Source: Aureimonas sp. SK2 (lineage in GTDB: Bacteria; Pseudomonadota; Alphaproteobacteria; Rhizobiales; Rhizobiaceae). From it: DNA of 42,827 nt. Position 1 is the stretch's first letter. Each line of letters opens with the position of its first letter. Made by a program: the position numbers and the translations under genes. Shown piece by piece: positions 7,975 to 15,945 of the stretch. The DNA lies in the NCBI RefSeq assembly GCF_029813115.1, contig NZ_JAPZDS010000022.1, positions 1 through 42,827 of the forward strand. Reading direction: 5' to 3'. Below the pieces are notes generated by a model, which ran no database searches, was not told the DNA's origin, and saw only the letters and a program-made list of their open reading frames with translations.

Positions 7975-8853
7975 ATGAACGACCGCATCACCATCGCCGC
8001 CGACGGCATTTCGGCCTCGATCACACCCCTCGGGGCGGAACTGTCGAGCCTCAGCGGGCCGGAGGGCGGCGAGCTTCTTTGGCAGGGCGGGCCGGAGTGG
8101 CCGCGCCGTGCGCCGATCCTGTTCCCGATCGTCGGCAGCCTCGCAGGCAATGCGCTGCGCCACGGTGGCATGACCTATCGAATGACCCAGCACGGCTTTG
8201 CTCGCGACCGGCCGTTCGCCGTGGTGGACGCGACGCCCACACGTGCGGCGCTCCGACTGGGCGACGACACGCAGTCGCGGTCGATCTTTCCTTTCGCCTT
8301 CGAACTCGACGTCATCTACGTCGCCGAGGGCTCCACGCTGACGGTCACGACGCGCGTGTCCAATCCCGGAGAGGGAGTGCTGCCCTGCGGCGTCGGTGCC
8401 CATCCCGGCTTCCGCTGGCCGCTGGTGGACGGGATCGCCAAGGCGGACCATGCGATCCAGTTCGACCGGACCGAAAGCGGAGAGGCGCTGTCGGTCGAGG
8501 GCGGGCTGATCGGCGCGGCCAGGTCCATCCCGCTCGACGGCCACGTCCTGCCGCTGTCGGAGGGCCTGTTCGCCGACGACGCGCTGGTCCTGCCCGACGT
8601 CGCGAGCCGCTCCGTGCGCTATGTCGCCAAGGCGCCCGACGGTTCGACTGTCCGCGCCCTGGCCTTCTCCTGGGAGGGGTACAGGGATCTTGGGATCTGG
8701 TCGAAGCCTACCGGCGCGCCGTTCCTGTGCATCGAACCCTGGTATTCGATGGCCAGCCCCGTCGGCTGGGACGGCGAGTTCGCCGACAAGCCGGGCATCC
8801 TGCATCTCCAACCCGGCGAAGCGCGCGAGTTCGTCTGGCGCGTCACGGTCTGA
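7975..8853 (+). CDS. Aldose 1-epimerase family protein (galactose mutarotase-like)
   Basis: A 292-residue beta-sandwich epimerase-fold protein. GAELSSLSG near residue 20 and PILFPIVGSL near 48 are followed by a GAHPGFRWP segment near residue 142 (catalytic-type His) and CIEPWYSM near 252 (catalytic-type Glu). This pattern is that of the LacX/YihR-like branch of the aldose 1-epimerase family, which interconverts anomers of free or phosphorylated sugars in the cytoplasm. The start is preceded by ACGGAGAG. It stands alone after the DUF2161 gene with a 60-bp gap. It could serve the polyol or sugar pathways in this window, but no direct link is visible. Confidence 0.82.
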   Translation: MNDRITIAADGISASITPLGAELSSLSGPEGGELLWQGGPEWPRRAPILFPIVGSLAGNALRHGGMTYRMTQHGFARDRPFAVVDATPTRAALRLGDDTQSRSIFPFAFELDVIYVAEGSTLTVTTRVSNPGEGVLPCGVGAHPGFRWPLVDGIAKADHAIQFDRTESGEALSVEGGLIGAARSIPLDGHVLPLSEGLFADDALVLPDVASRSVRYVAKAPDGSTVRALAFSWEGYRDLGIWSKPTGAPFLCIEPWYSMASPVGWDGEFADKPGILHLQPGEAREFVWRVTV

Positions 8854-8876
8854 TCGGCCCCGTCGGCCCAGCTCCT

Positions 8877-9275
8877 TCAGCCCGGCCGGTACTCGTCGTC
8901 GCGCACGGGTTCCATCCAGTCCACGACCCTGCCGTCCTTCTCCTCCTGGATGGCGATATGGGTCATGGCGACCGTCGGCGACGCGCCGTGCCAATGCCGT
9001 TCGCCGGGCTCGAACCAGACGACGTCGCCCGGCCGGATCTCCTCGATCGGCCCGCCTTCGCGCTGTGCGAGGCCGAGCCCGGCGGTGACCACGAGGGTCT
9101 GGCCGAGCGGATGCGTGTGCCAGGCCGTCCGGGCGCCGGGCTCGAAGGTGACGATCGCGGCCGCCGCGCGCCGCGCCGCGTTGGGCGAGAACAGCGGATC
9201 CACCCGCACGGACCCGGTGAACCAGTCCGCCGGACCCGCGCCGGACGGTCGCGATCCGTTCCTGATGATGTCCAT
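8877..9275 (-). CDS. Cupin with manganese hydroxynitrile-lyase-type metal site
   Basis: A 132-residue single-domain cupin. The first motif is [10 protein letters not shown] and the second [15 protein letters not shown]. The classical glutamate ligand is replaced by glutamine, giving ligands H53, H55, Q59 and H94, plus H96 and H106 lining the pocket. From memory, these positions agree with those reported for the Granulicella manganese-dependent (R)-hydroxynitrile lyase, and A40, V42 and Q110 also agree. Many homologues are annotated only as cupin or carboxymuconolactone-decarboxylase-like proteins. The ATG at 9275 has a GGAGAAGG ribosome site. It is divergent from a sugar isomerase with only 58 bp between starts. 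The natural substrate is unknown. Confidence 0.82.
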   Translation of the reverse strand: MDIIRNGSRPSGAGPADWFTGSVRVDPLFSPNAARRAAAAIVTFEPGARTAWHTHPLGQTLVVTAGLGLAQREGGPIEEIRPGDVVWFEPGERHWHGASPTVAMTHIAIQEEKDGRVVDWMEPVRDDEYRPG

Positions 9276-9333
9276 GACCTTCTCCGTCGCTCGAATCTGC
9301 GCAAGAGGATAGGAAGGGCGTGCGGAGGAGCAA

Positions 9334-10164
9334 ATGGGAGAGACGAGAGTGGTGGATCTCAAGGTCGGCTGTCAGACCTACACCTGGGAAATGCTGGGCG
9401 AGCGTTTCGCTGGCGGACCGGACGACCTCCTCGATGCCGTCGCGGCAGGCGGCTATGCCGGTATCGAGATCACCGACACGATGATCGGTGCCTACGGCTC
9501 GCAGCCCGAGGCCTTCGCGCGCGCACTGGAGGCGCGGGGGCTGGCGCTCGTCGCCTTCACCATGTCGTCGAAGAGCGGCTTCACCGAGGTCGACGAGGTC
9601 GAGGCGGACATCGAGGCCGCGCGCCGCTGGATCGATTTCACCGGCCGCTTTCCCGGCGCGATCCTGTCGATGGGCTCCGCCACGGTCATGTCGGACGGGC
9701 CGAGGGAGGCGAAGTTCCGCGTGGCGGCCGAGGTCTACGAGCGAGCGGCGGAGATCGGCCGGGCGGCCGGCGTCGACGTCGCGATCCACCCGAGCTCGCA
9801 TCACGACACGCTGCTCTTCGACCGGAGCGACTACGACGCGCTCTTCGCGCTTCTCGACCCGGAGCGCGTCGGCTGGGTGCCCGACACCGGCCATATCCTG
9901 CGCGGCGGCATGGATATCGAGGATACGCTGCGCACCCACGCCTCCCGCATCCGCTACCTCCACCTGAAGGACGTGGATGCGAGCGGCACATGGACGATGC
10001 TCGGGCAGGGCGTGTGCGACATTCCGGGCGTGATCGGTGCGGTTCGTGAAGCGCCGCGCTTCAACGGCTGGCTGGTGCTCGAGGAAGAATCCGACGAGGC
10101 GGCCCGGAATCCCGCCGGAGCGGTGAAGACGAACCGCGAAACCATGCGTCGCCTCGGCATGTGA
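9334..10164 (+). CDS. Sugar phosphate isomerase/epimerase (xylose-isomerase-like TIM barrel)
   Basis: A 276-residue TIM-barrel protein of the AP-endonuclease-2/IolE/hexulose-isomerase superfamily. It starts [11 protein letters not shown], then has [43 protein letters not shown] and WLVLEEESD. These supply the usual metal-binding Glu, Asp and His positions. GGAGGAG precedes the ATG. Family members isomerise or epimerise ketoses and inosose-type substrates. The actual substrate cannot be read from sequence. It is the last rightward gene before the convergent erythritol transport operon, from which it is separated by a hairpin. Confidence 0.82.
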   Translation: MGETRVVDLKVGCQTYTWEMLGERFAGGPDDLLDAVAAGGYAGIEITDTMIGAYGSQPEAFARALEARGLALVAFTMSSKSGFTEVDEVEADIEAARRWIDFTGRFPGAILSMGSATVMSDGPREAKFRVAAEVYERAAEIGRAAGVDVAIHPSSHHDTLLFDRSDYDALFALLDPERVGWVPDTGHILRGGMDIEDTLRTHASRIRYLHLKDVDASGTWTMLGQGVCDIPGVIGAVREAPRFNGWLVLEEESDEAARNPAGAVKTNRETMRRLGM

Positions 10165-10267
10165 GACAGGCCGCTCCGATGCGTGCGCCAAGCGGCGCGC
10201 AATTCATCGTCGGAGCGCCTTCGAGGCAATGCGGCCAGACGGCGGCCCGCTCGGGGCCGGAAACGAA

Positions 10268-10292
10268 GACAGCAGCCCATCGGGCTGCTGTC
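10268..10292 (-). terminator. Hairpin terminator between convergent operons
   Basis: Perfect 11-bp stem (GACAGCAGCCC at 10268-10278, GGGCTGCTGTC at 10282-10292) with a 3-nt loop. On the minus strand it is followed by TTCGTTTCC, a moderately T-rich tail, so it best fits the end of the erythritol transport operon. It may also stop rightward transcription. Confidence 0.7.
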
Positions 10293-10353
10293 ACGGGCAG
10301 GCGCACATGCGAACGGGTCGCGGAGAACCAACGCCCCTTCGCGGAACTGCCGG

Positions 10354-11301
10354 TCAGGGCGCCAGGGTGAACGGCGCGGTCATCTTGTCGGCGTTGTCCT
10401 TGGTGATCAGGATGCAGTCGAAAAGCTGCTTCTCCTGATCGACGCCGGTCTTGCCGGTCTTGATGAAGCTGTCAGCCTGCTTCACCGCTTCCGCCGAGAA
10501 CACGGCCACCGGCTGAAGCACCGTGTACTGGAGCTCGCCCGCCTTGACGGCGGCGACCGCATCCGGCGAGCCGTCGAAGCCGCCGACCTTGATGTCCGAG
10601 AGCTTGCCGGCCTCCTTGAGAGCGGCGACGGCACCCAGAGCCATCTCGTCGTTTCCGCTGATCACGCCGATGATGTCGGGGTTGGCCTGGAGCAGCGACT
10701 GCATCTTGTTGTAGCCCTGGGTGCGATCCCAGTTGGCGACTTCCTGGCCGACCTTCTCGAGGTCCGGGTACTGCGTCAGCACCGTCTCGAAGCCGTTGGA
10801 GCGGGTCTGGGCGTTGTTGTCGGACGGGGCGCCGAAGAGCTCGACATACTTGCCGGTGTCGCCGACCGCCTCGACCCAGGCCTGGGCGCCGAGGGCCGCG
10901 CCTTGCGCGTTGTTGGAGACGAGCTGCGCCTTGGCGAGGCCCTCCTGATTGATCTCGGCGTTGACGAGGATCACGGGGATCCCGGCGTCCACGGGCTTCT
11001 TCACCGCGCCGACCGAGCCGTCGGCATTGGCGGGATCGAGGATGATCGCCTTGACCTGGCTGGTGATGGCCGTGTCGATCAGGCGCGACTCGGCGTTGGT
11101 ATCGCCCTTGTGGGCGGCGACCGTGGCGGTGTAGCCGAGCTTTTCGGCCTCGGCCTTGGCGACTTCGCCCTCCGTGAACCAGTAGGGGTTCGACGGGTCG
11201 TTGACGATGATCGAGATCGCGCCGTCGGCAAAAGCCGGAGCGGAGAAGATCGTCATCGCGGCGGCTGCGGCGGCTGCCAGAAGCGTCCGGTTCTTGAGCA
11301 T
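10354..11301 (-). CDS. eryG: Erythritol-type ABC transporter substrate-binding protein
   Basis: A 315-residue periplasmic-binding-protein family 4 (RbsB-like) protein. A Sec signal peptide ends near residue 25 (FSAPAFA|DG). IIVNDPSNPYWF starts the mature domain, and SGNDEMALGAVAAL and GGFDGSPDAVAAV are typical of sugar-binding clusters. It is the last gene of a leftward operon after the ATPase and permease, and the operon is divergent from eryD-eryA-eryB-eryC. That supports erythritol or a related polyol as substrate. The order ATPase-permease-binding protein matches rhizobial eryEFG. The substrate is inferred from context. Confidence 0.85.
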   Translation of the reverse strand: MLKNRTLLAAAAAAAMTIFSAPAFADGAISIIVNDPSNPYWFTEGEVAKAEAEKLGYTATVAAHKGDTNAESRLIDTAITSQVKAIILDPANADGSVGAVKKPVDAGIPVILVNAEINQEGLAKAQLVSNNAQGAALGAQAWVEAVGDTGKYVELFGAPSDNNAQTRSNGFETVLTQYPDLEKVGQEVANWDRTQGYNKMQSLLQANPDIIGVISGNDEMALGAVAALKEAGKLSDIKVGGFDGSPDAVAAVKAGELQYTVLQPVAVFSAEAVKQADSFIKTGKTGVDQEKQLFDCILITKDNADKMTAPFTLAP

Positions 11302-11360
11302 GATTGGTCTCACTCCCTTTGGTGTGCCGGTTCCCGGCGAGGCTTGCCGTCGTTGAGGCG

Positions 11361-12428
11361 TCATGCCTTCGATGGCGAAGAGGTGGCGGTCTTGGCGGGC
11401 TTGGGGCCGCGCCGGCCGTACTGGATGGAGTTCAGGAGGACGGCGAGCACGATGACCGCGCCGGTGAAGACGGTCTGCCAGTAGGCCGACACGCCGATGA
11501 TCACGAGCCCGTCCGCCAGGAAGCCGATCACGAACGCGCCGAGCATGGTGCCGCGAACGTTGCCGCGTCCGCCAGTCAGCGCCGCACCGCCGATCACGAC
11601 GGCCGCGATCGCGGTCAGTTCGTAGGTCGTGCCGGCGGTCGGTCCGGCCGAGGTCAGCTGCGACGAGAGGACGAGGCCGGCGATGGCCGCGCAGATGCCC
11701 GACAGGACGTAGACCGAAATCGTGACGCGCTTCACCGGGACGCCTGAGAGCTCGGCGGCGCGCCCGTTGCCGCCGGTGGAATAGACCCAGCGACCGAAGG
11801 CCGTGCGGTTGAGGAGGACGCTGGCGACGATCGCGACTGCGGCCAGGATCAGGACGCCGATCGGCACGTTCAGGACGCGGTTGAAGCCGAGCCAGTCGAA
11901 GCCGGTGTTGCCGAGTTCGGTGCGGCCGCCGAGATTGTTGTAGGTGAGGCCGTTGGTCATCAGGAGCGCGATGCCCCGTGCGACGTAGAGCAGGCCGAGC
12001 GTCGCCACGAAGGCAGGCACCTTGAAGAAGGCGATCAGGACCCCGTTGGTGAGGCCGACAAGGGCGCCGACTGCGCAGGTCAGCACCACCACCACCCAGA
12101 CCGGCGGATAGAGGATCACGCCCATCGGCTCCACCGTCACGCCCTGCATCAGCGCGCCGGCGATGACGCCGCACAGGCCTAGGGTCGAGCCGACCGACAG
12201 GTCGATGCCGCCGGTGAGAATGACCAGCAGCATGCCGATGGCGAGCAGGCCGAAGATGGCCACGTGCGAGGCCATGGTCAGGAAGTTCGCGGTCGAGAAA
12301 TAGTAGGGCGAGAGCGAGGAGAAGATCGCGATGATCGCGATCAGCGCGAAGAACGCCCGGCCCTCCAGAAGCACGCGGCCGAGATCGAACCCGCCGCCGG
12401 ACGCCTTCAGAGTTGTGGTGGTGCTCAT
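11361..12428 (-). CDS. eryF: Erythritol-type ABC transporter permease
   Basis: A 355-residue RbsC/BPD_transp_2-type inner-membrane permease. Hydrophobic segments run from FFALIAIIAIFSSL (about residue 27) to the C-terminus, consistent with about ten membrane spans. The family motif LVILTGGIDLSVGSTLGL is near residues 73-90, and AAVVIGGAALTGGRGNVRGTMLGA is the conserved cytoplasmic coupling loop. It begins 14 bp after the ATPase stop and ends 59 bp before the binding-protein start. The tail is charged and proline-rich (RRGPKPAKTATSSPSKA). The family is certain; the substrate follows from the ery context. Confidence 0.88.
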   Translation of the reverse strand: MSTTTTLKASGGGFDLGRVLLEGRAFFALIAIIAIFSSLSPYYFSTANFLTMASHVAIFGLLAIGMLLVILTGGIDLSVGSTLGLCGVIAGALMQGVTVEPMGVILYPPVWVVVVLTCAVGALVGLTNGVLIAFFKVPAFVATLGLLYVARGIALLMTNGLTYNNLGGRTELGNTGFDWLGFNRVLNVPIGVLILAAVAIVASVLLNRTAFGRWVYSTGGNGRAAELSGVPVKRVTISVYVLSGICAAIAGLVLSSQLTSAGPTAGTTYELTAIAAVVIGGAALTGGRGNVRGTMLGAFVIGFLADGLVIIGVSAYWQTVFTGAVIVLAVLLNSIQYGRRGPKPAKTATSSPSKA

Positions 12429-12442
12429 GACGGAACTCCGGT

Positions 12443-13981
12443 TCAGTGGGTCACGGCTTCGCCGGAGGCGGCCATGATCTCTTCCTTGGTGGCGTCGGCG
12501 CCGAATTCGGCCGAGATCCGGCCGCGATGCATGACGACGATGCGATGGGCGACGGCGAGGCACTCGCCGACTTCCGACGTCGAATAGACGACGGCAAGTT
12601 CCTTGCGGGCGCCCTCGGCGAGCAGCTTGAAGACCTCGGATTTGGCGCCGATGTCGATGCCACGGCTCGGTTCGTCGAGAAGGACGACCCGCGGGTCGGT
12701 CGCCAGCATCTTGCCGATTACGACCTTCTGCTGGTTGCCGCCCGACAGCGATCCGATCGGGGCGCCGCCGCCGTCTGTCTTGATGTGCACATCTCGGATC
12801 GCCTCCGAAACGATCTCGCGTTCGCGTCGCTTCGAGGTGAAGAGGCCGCGCGTGAAGGAGCCGATGGAGGCCAGCGACAGGTTCTCCCCCACGCTCATGG
12901 TCTGGACCAGGCCATCGCGCTGGCGGTCTTCGGGCACCAGCACGAGGCCGCATGCGATGCGCTGGGCGATGGACAAGCCCGCAAGGTCCTCGCCGTCGAG
13001 GAGGACCCGGCCGCCGCTCGGGCGAAGGCGCCCGGCAACCGTCTCCATCATCTCGGTGCGCCCGGCGCCCATCAGGCCGTAGATGCAGACGATCTCGCCG
13101 GCGCGCACGTCGAGCGAGAAGCCGTCCACCACCGAACGGTCCGGCCGCGCGGCGTCGGGGACGCTCAAGGCTTCGATGCTGAGGACCACCTCGCCGAAGT
13201 CGTATCCGGTCGGCGGCGAGCCGAGGTCGTAGTTGTCGCCCACCATGTTGCGGACGATCCATTCGAGATCGATCGCGGCCCGCGGCGCATAGGCCGTCAT
13301 GGTACCGTCGCGCAGGACCACCGCATGGTCGGTGATCTGGAGCGCCTCCTCCAGATGGTGCGAGATGTAGACGATCGAGACGCCGCGGCTCTTCAGATCG
13401 CGGATCACCTTGAACAGGACCTCCACCTCCGTGGCGCTCAGCGCGGAGGTCGGTTCGTCCATGATCAGGATGCGGGAGTTGACCGACAGGGCGCGCGCGA
13501 TCTCGACGATCTGCTGCTGCCCGAGGCGGAGCTCCTCGACCGGGGTCAGCGGATCGATGTCCTCTTCCAGTTCCTCCATCAGCAGCCGGGTGAGGCGCTC
13601 TTCCTCCGCGAAGTCGACGCCCCCGGCCGCGCCCGTGATCTCGCGGCCCATGAAGATGTTGTCGCGCACCGAGAGGTTGGGCGCGAGCGACAGTTCCTGG
13701 TGGATGATCGAGATGCCGCCGCGGTCGCGTGCGTCGGTGGACGAGGAGAAGGCGACGGGCTCGCCGTCCAGAACGATCTCGCCCGACGTCGGGCGCACGA
13801 CGCCCGACAGGATCTTCATCAGCGTCGACTTGCCCGCCCCGTTCTCGCCGAACAGGGTCGTCACCTGGCCCTTGTGGACATCGAAGTTGACGCCCTTCAA
13901 TGCGTGGACGTTGCCATAGGACTTGGCGACGTTGCGCGCGGACAGGACGACCTCGTCTCGGGCGGCCCCGGCGTGGCTCAT
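12443..13981 (-). CDS. eryE: Erythritol-type ABC transporter ATP-binding protein (two NBDs)
   Basis: A 512-residue RbsA-type tandem ATPase. The first nucleotide-binding domain has Walker A GENGAGKST at residues 45-53, a signature-like LRLGQQQ and Walker B ILIMDEPTSAL. The second has the degenerate Walker A GLMGAGRTE usual for this class, the signature LSGGNQQK and VVLLDEPSRGID. It powers polyol uptake with the adjacent permease. Its start overlaps the stop of the upstream DUF2291 gene by 4 nt. The degenerate second site is normal for sugar importers of this class and is not damage. Confidence 0.9.
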   Translation of the reverse strand: MSHAGAARDEVVLSARNVAKSYGNVHALKGVNFDVHKGQVTTLFGENGAGKSTLMKILSGVVRPTSGEIVLDGEPVAFSSSTDARDRGGISIIHQELSLAPNLSVRDNIFMGREITGAAGGVDFAEEERLTRLLMEELEEDIDPLTPVEELRLGQQQIVEIARALSVNSRILIMDEPTSALSATEVEVLFKVIRDLKSRGVSIVYISHHLEEALQITDHAVVLRDGTMTAYAPRAAIDLEWIVRNMVGDNYDLGSPPTGYDFGEVVLSIEALSVPDAARPDRSVVDGFSLDVRAGEIVCIYGLMGAGRTEMMETVAGRLRPSGGRVLLDGEDLAGLSIAQRIACGLVLVPEDRQRDGLVQTMSVGENLSLASIGSFTRGLFTSKRREREIVSEAIRDVHIKTDGGGAPIGSLSGGNQQKVVIGKMLATDPRVVLLDEPSRGIDIGAKSEVFKLLAEGARKELAVVYSTSEVGECLAVAHRIVVMHRGRISAEFGADATKEEIMAASGEAVTH

Positions 13982-14631
13982 TGCACGCTCATGGCGACGG
14001 GCGTCACCATCCAGTTCTTTGGATTCACCAGGCGGAACACGCCGGTGACGGTGATCGTCTTGCCGGTCAGCGCCGTGTTGTCGATCCCGGCGAGGACGTC
14101 CTTCTTCATCTGGTCGTTGATGGCCGCGCCGGCGTTCTGGTACTCGATCTGGTTCTTGAACTGGCCGAAGGCGATGGTACCCGTCGCGTCGCGCAGATCC
14201 GTGCCGTTGATGGCCGGCCCGGTCTGGACGCGCACGGTTGTCTCGGCCGGCATGCCGGGCACGGACACCTTGTAGACGCCCGATTTGCCTTCGCCGACCA
14301 TGCCGGTGAACGTCACCGGGAAGACCGGTCCGGTTCCGCCGGAGACACCGTATTTTTCCGTCGCCGCAGCCTTGTCGGCCGCCAGCTCCGAGGAGAGCTG
14401 GGCAGCGTCCACGGCTCGCGCCTCTACGCTCTCGCGGATTTCGGGAAAGGCGCTGGCCCCGAAGGTCTCGGGCGAGAACACCTCGGCCTGAACGTCGTGC
14501 TCGCCGCCGATCGTGACGATGCGCGTGTCATAGGCCATGGCCGCGACGAGCGCCACGCCGAGCACCGCGACGATCAGCGGTGCCCGCGAGGCGCCCTTGC
14601 GGCGCGATGGCCGTTGAGCCTGCAGGGTCAT
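13978..14631 (-). CDS. DUF2291 family membrane-anchored periplasmic protein
   Basis: A 217-residue protein with one N-terminal membrane segment (about residues 18-35, APLIVAVLGVALVAAMAY) and no lipobox cysteine. The rest is predicted to be periplasmic, with repeated beta-type segments including VTFTGMVGEGKSGVYKV and an OB-like C-terminus (TITVTGVFRLVNPKNWMVTPVAM). This matches DUF2291, a family found beside RbsABC-type transporters in rhizobial polyol loci; its function is unknown. It is the first gene of the leftward transport operon and overlaps the ATPase gene by 4 nt. A role in transporter assembly or ligand handling is only a guess. Confidence 0.75.
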   Translation of the reverse strand: MTLQAQRPSRRKGASRAPLIVAVLGVALVAAMAYDTRIVTIGGEHDVQAEVFSPETFGASAFPEIRESVEARAVDAAQLSSELAADKAAATEKYGVSGGTGPVFPVTFTGMVGEGKSGVYKVSVPGMPAETTVRVQTGPAINGTDLRDATGTIAFGQFKNQIEYQNAGAAINDQMKKDVLAGIDNTALTGKTITVTGVFRLVNPKNWMVTPVAMSVQ

Positions 14632-14843
14632 CGAACTCTCCTTCTCCGGTCCGGCCGAACGAGGCTGGAGATCAGCGAGAGGAAGCCGCGCGACGACGCA
14701 CAGCGGCTTGCCGCGGCTGGTCGAGACGGACGTTCCATCCCCTGTCGCACCGTTCGTCCTCCCTGATGTCCCGCCGCGACGCTCCTCCGTCGCGATGCCG
14801 GGAGACGGCCGAGCATCCGCCGCCGTCGACACGGGAAGATTTA

Positions 14844-14897
14844 TTGACACCCGAGCGACAAATGCAATAGTTTTCTCGCACTGAAAAATTTTGCATT
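14844..14897. promoter_or_regulatory. Divergent ery control region with candidate EryD operator
   Basis: On the plus strand TTGACA (14844-14849) is followed 18 nt later by TAGTTT (14868-14873), a sigma70-like promoter for eryD. On the minus strand TTGCAT (complement of 14862-14867) with a 17-nt spacer and ATAAAT (complement of 14839-14844) could serve the transport operon. Inverted half-sites AATGCAA (14861-14867) and TTGCATT (14891-14897) flank a 23-bp AT-rich centre and overlap both promoters. This arrangement suits one EryD operator controlling both directions. It is a prediction from pattern only. Confidence 0.55.
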
Positions 14898-14928
14898 GCA
14901 GCGGACGAGGCGGGGAGGGCCGGTGCGT

Positions 14929-15945
14929 ATGTCGATGAGGCGCGACGCCGACGAGAGCCTCGCCATCCGGGCTGCATGGCTTCATTACGCCGCCGGAATG
15001 ACGCAAGGGGAGGTGGCCCAAAAGCTCGGCGTATCCTCCACCAAGGCGCACCGGCTCATCGCCTGGGCCTACCAGAACGGCGCCGTGAAGGTGTCGGTGG
15101 TCGGCAGCATCGCCGAATGCGTCGCGCTGGAAGGTGCGATTCGCGAAACCTTCGGCCTCCTGGTCTGCGAAGTCGTGCCCGACCTTCACGAGGATGGCGG
15201 CATGCCGCTGCGCGCGCTCGGCGGTGCGGGCGCTGCCTTTCTGGAGCGGGAGATCGAGGCGGGCGCCGGCGGGGTGCTGGGCATCGGATTCGGCCGCACG
15301 CTCGCCGCCGCCGTCACGGCGATGACGCCGACCGTCTCGGGCGCAATGCGCTTCGTCTCGCTGATGGGCGGCCTGACCCGCAACTTCGCGGCCAATCCGC
15401 ACGACGTGATCCACAGGTTGGCCGAGCGCACCGGCGCGCTGGCCTATGTCATGCCGATCCCCTTCGTCGCCAATTCGCCGGCCGACCGGGACGTGCTCCT
15501 GTCGCAGCGTGGCGTCGACGAGATCTTCCGCCTCGCCTGCCATGCCGACCTGATGCTGATGGGCATCGGCACGGCCGAGGTGGATGCCCAGCTCGTCGGC
15601 TCGGGCATGATCCTTCCGGGCGAGATCGAGGAGGTCCGGCGCGGCGGTGGCGTCGGCGAGATGCTGGGCCACTTTCTGGACGAGACCGGGGCCCCCGTCG
15701 AGACGCCGCTCACCGGGCGCACCGTTTCGCCGGCCCTGGACGACATCCGGGGGCGCCGAGCGGTCGCGATCGCCGGAGGACAAGGGAAGGTCGCGGCGAT
15801 CCGCGCGGTGCTGCGCAGCGGCGTTTTGACGGGTCTCATCACGGACGAGCGAACCGCGCGCGAGCTGATGGGTGCCCCGGGGGTTGATGGAGGAGGCGAT
15901 GGGGGAAGGGGCGTCGGCACGTTCGAAACTGGGAGGCGCGCGTGA
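14929..15945 (+). CDS. eryD: SorC/DeoR-type sugar-binding regulator of erythritol genes
   Basis: A 338-residue SorC-family regulator. The helix-turn-helix is at about residues 12-47 (AAWLHYAAGMTQGEVAQKLGVSSTKAHRLI). The sugar-phosphate-binding domain follows, with GIGFGRTLAAAV and DLMLMGIGTAEVD. GGGGAGGG lies at 14912-14919, so a GTG start at 14923 is a good alternative to the ATG at 14929. In Brucella and rhizobia EryD represses ery genes and responds to erythritol. Its stop overlaps the kinase start (GTGA), placing it first in the catabolic operon. The last 20 residues are glycine-rich and variable. Confidence 0.85.
   Translation: MSMRRDADESLAIRAAWLHYAAGMTQGEVAQKLGVSSTKAHRLIAWAYQNGAVKVSVVGSIAECVALEGAIRETFGLLVCEVVPDLHEDGGMPLRALGGAGAAFLEREIEAGAGGVLGIGFGRTLAAAVTAMTPTVSGAMRFVSLMGGLTRNFAANPHDVIHRLAERTGALAYVMPIPFVANSPADRDVLLSQRGVDEIFRLACHADLMLMGIGTAEVDAQLVGSGMILPGEIEEVRRGGGVGEMLGHFLDETGAPVETPLTGRTVSPALDDIRGRRAVAIAGGQGKVAAIRAVLRSGVLTGLITDERTARELMGAPGVDGGGDGGRGVGTFETGRRA

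Noticed and set aside
6580-10191. A 1203-codon minus-strand open frame
   Set aside because: It runs antisense to several well-supported genes and has the repetitive Arg/Ala/Asp composition of high-GC shadow frames. No domain is recognisable.
12446-14275. A 609-codon plus-strand frame antisense to the ABC ATPase
   Set aside because: The true gene on the minus strand has all ATPase motifs. The antisense frame is a GC-codon artefact.
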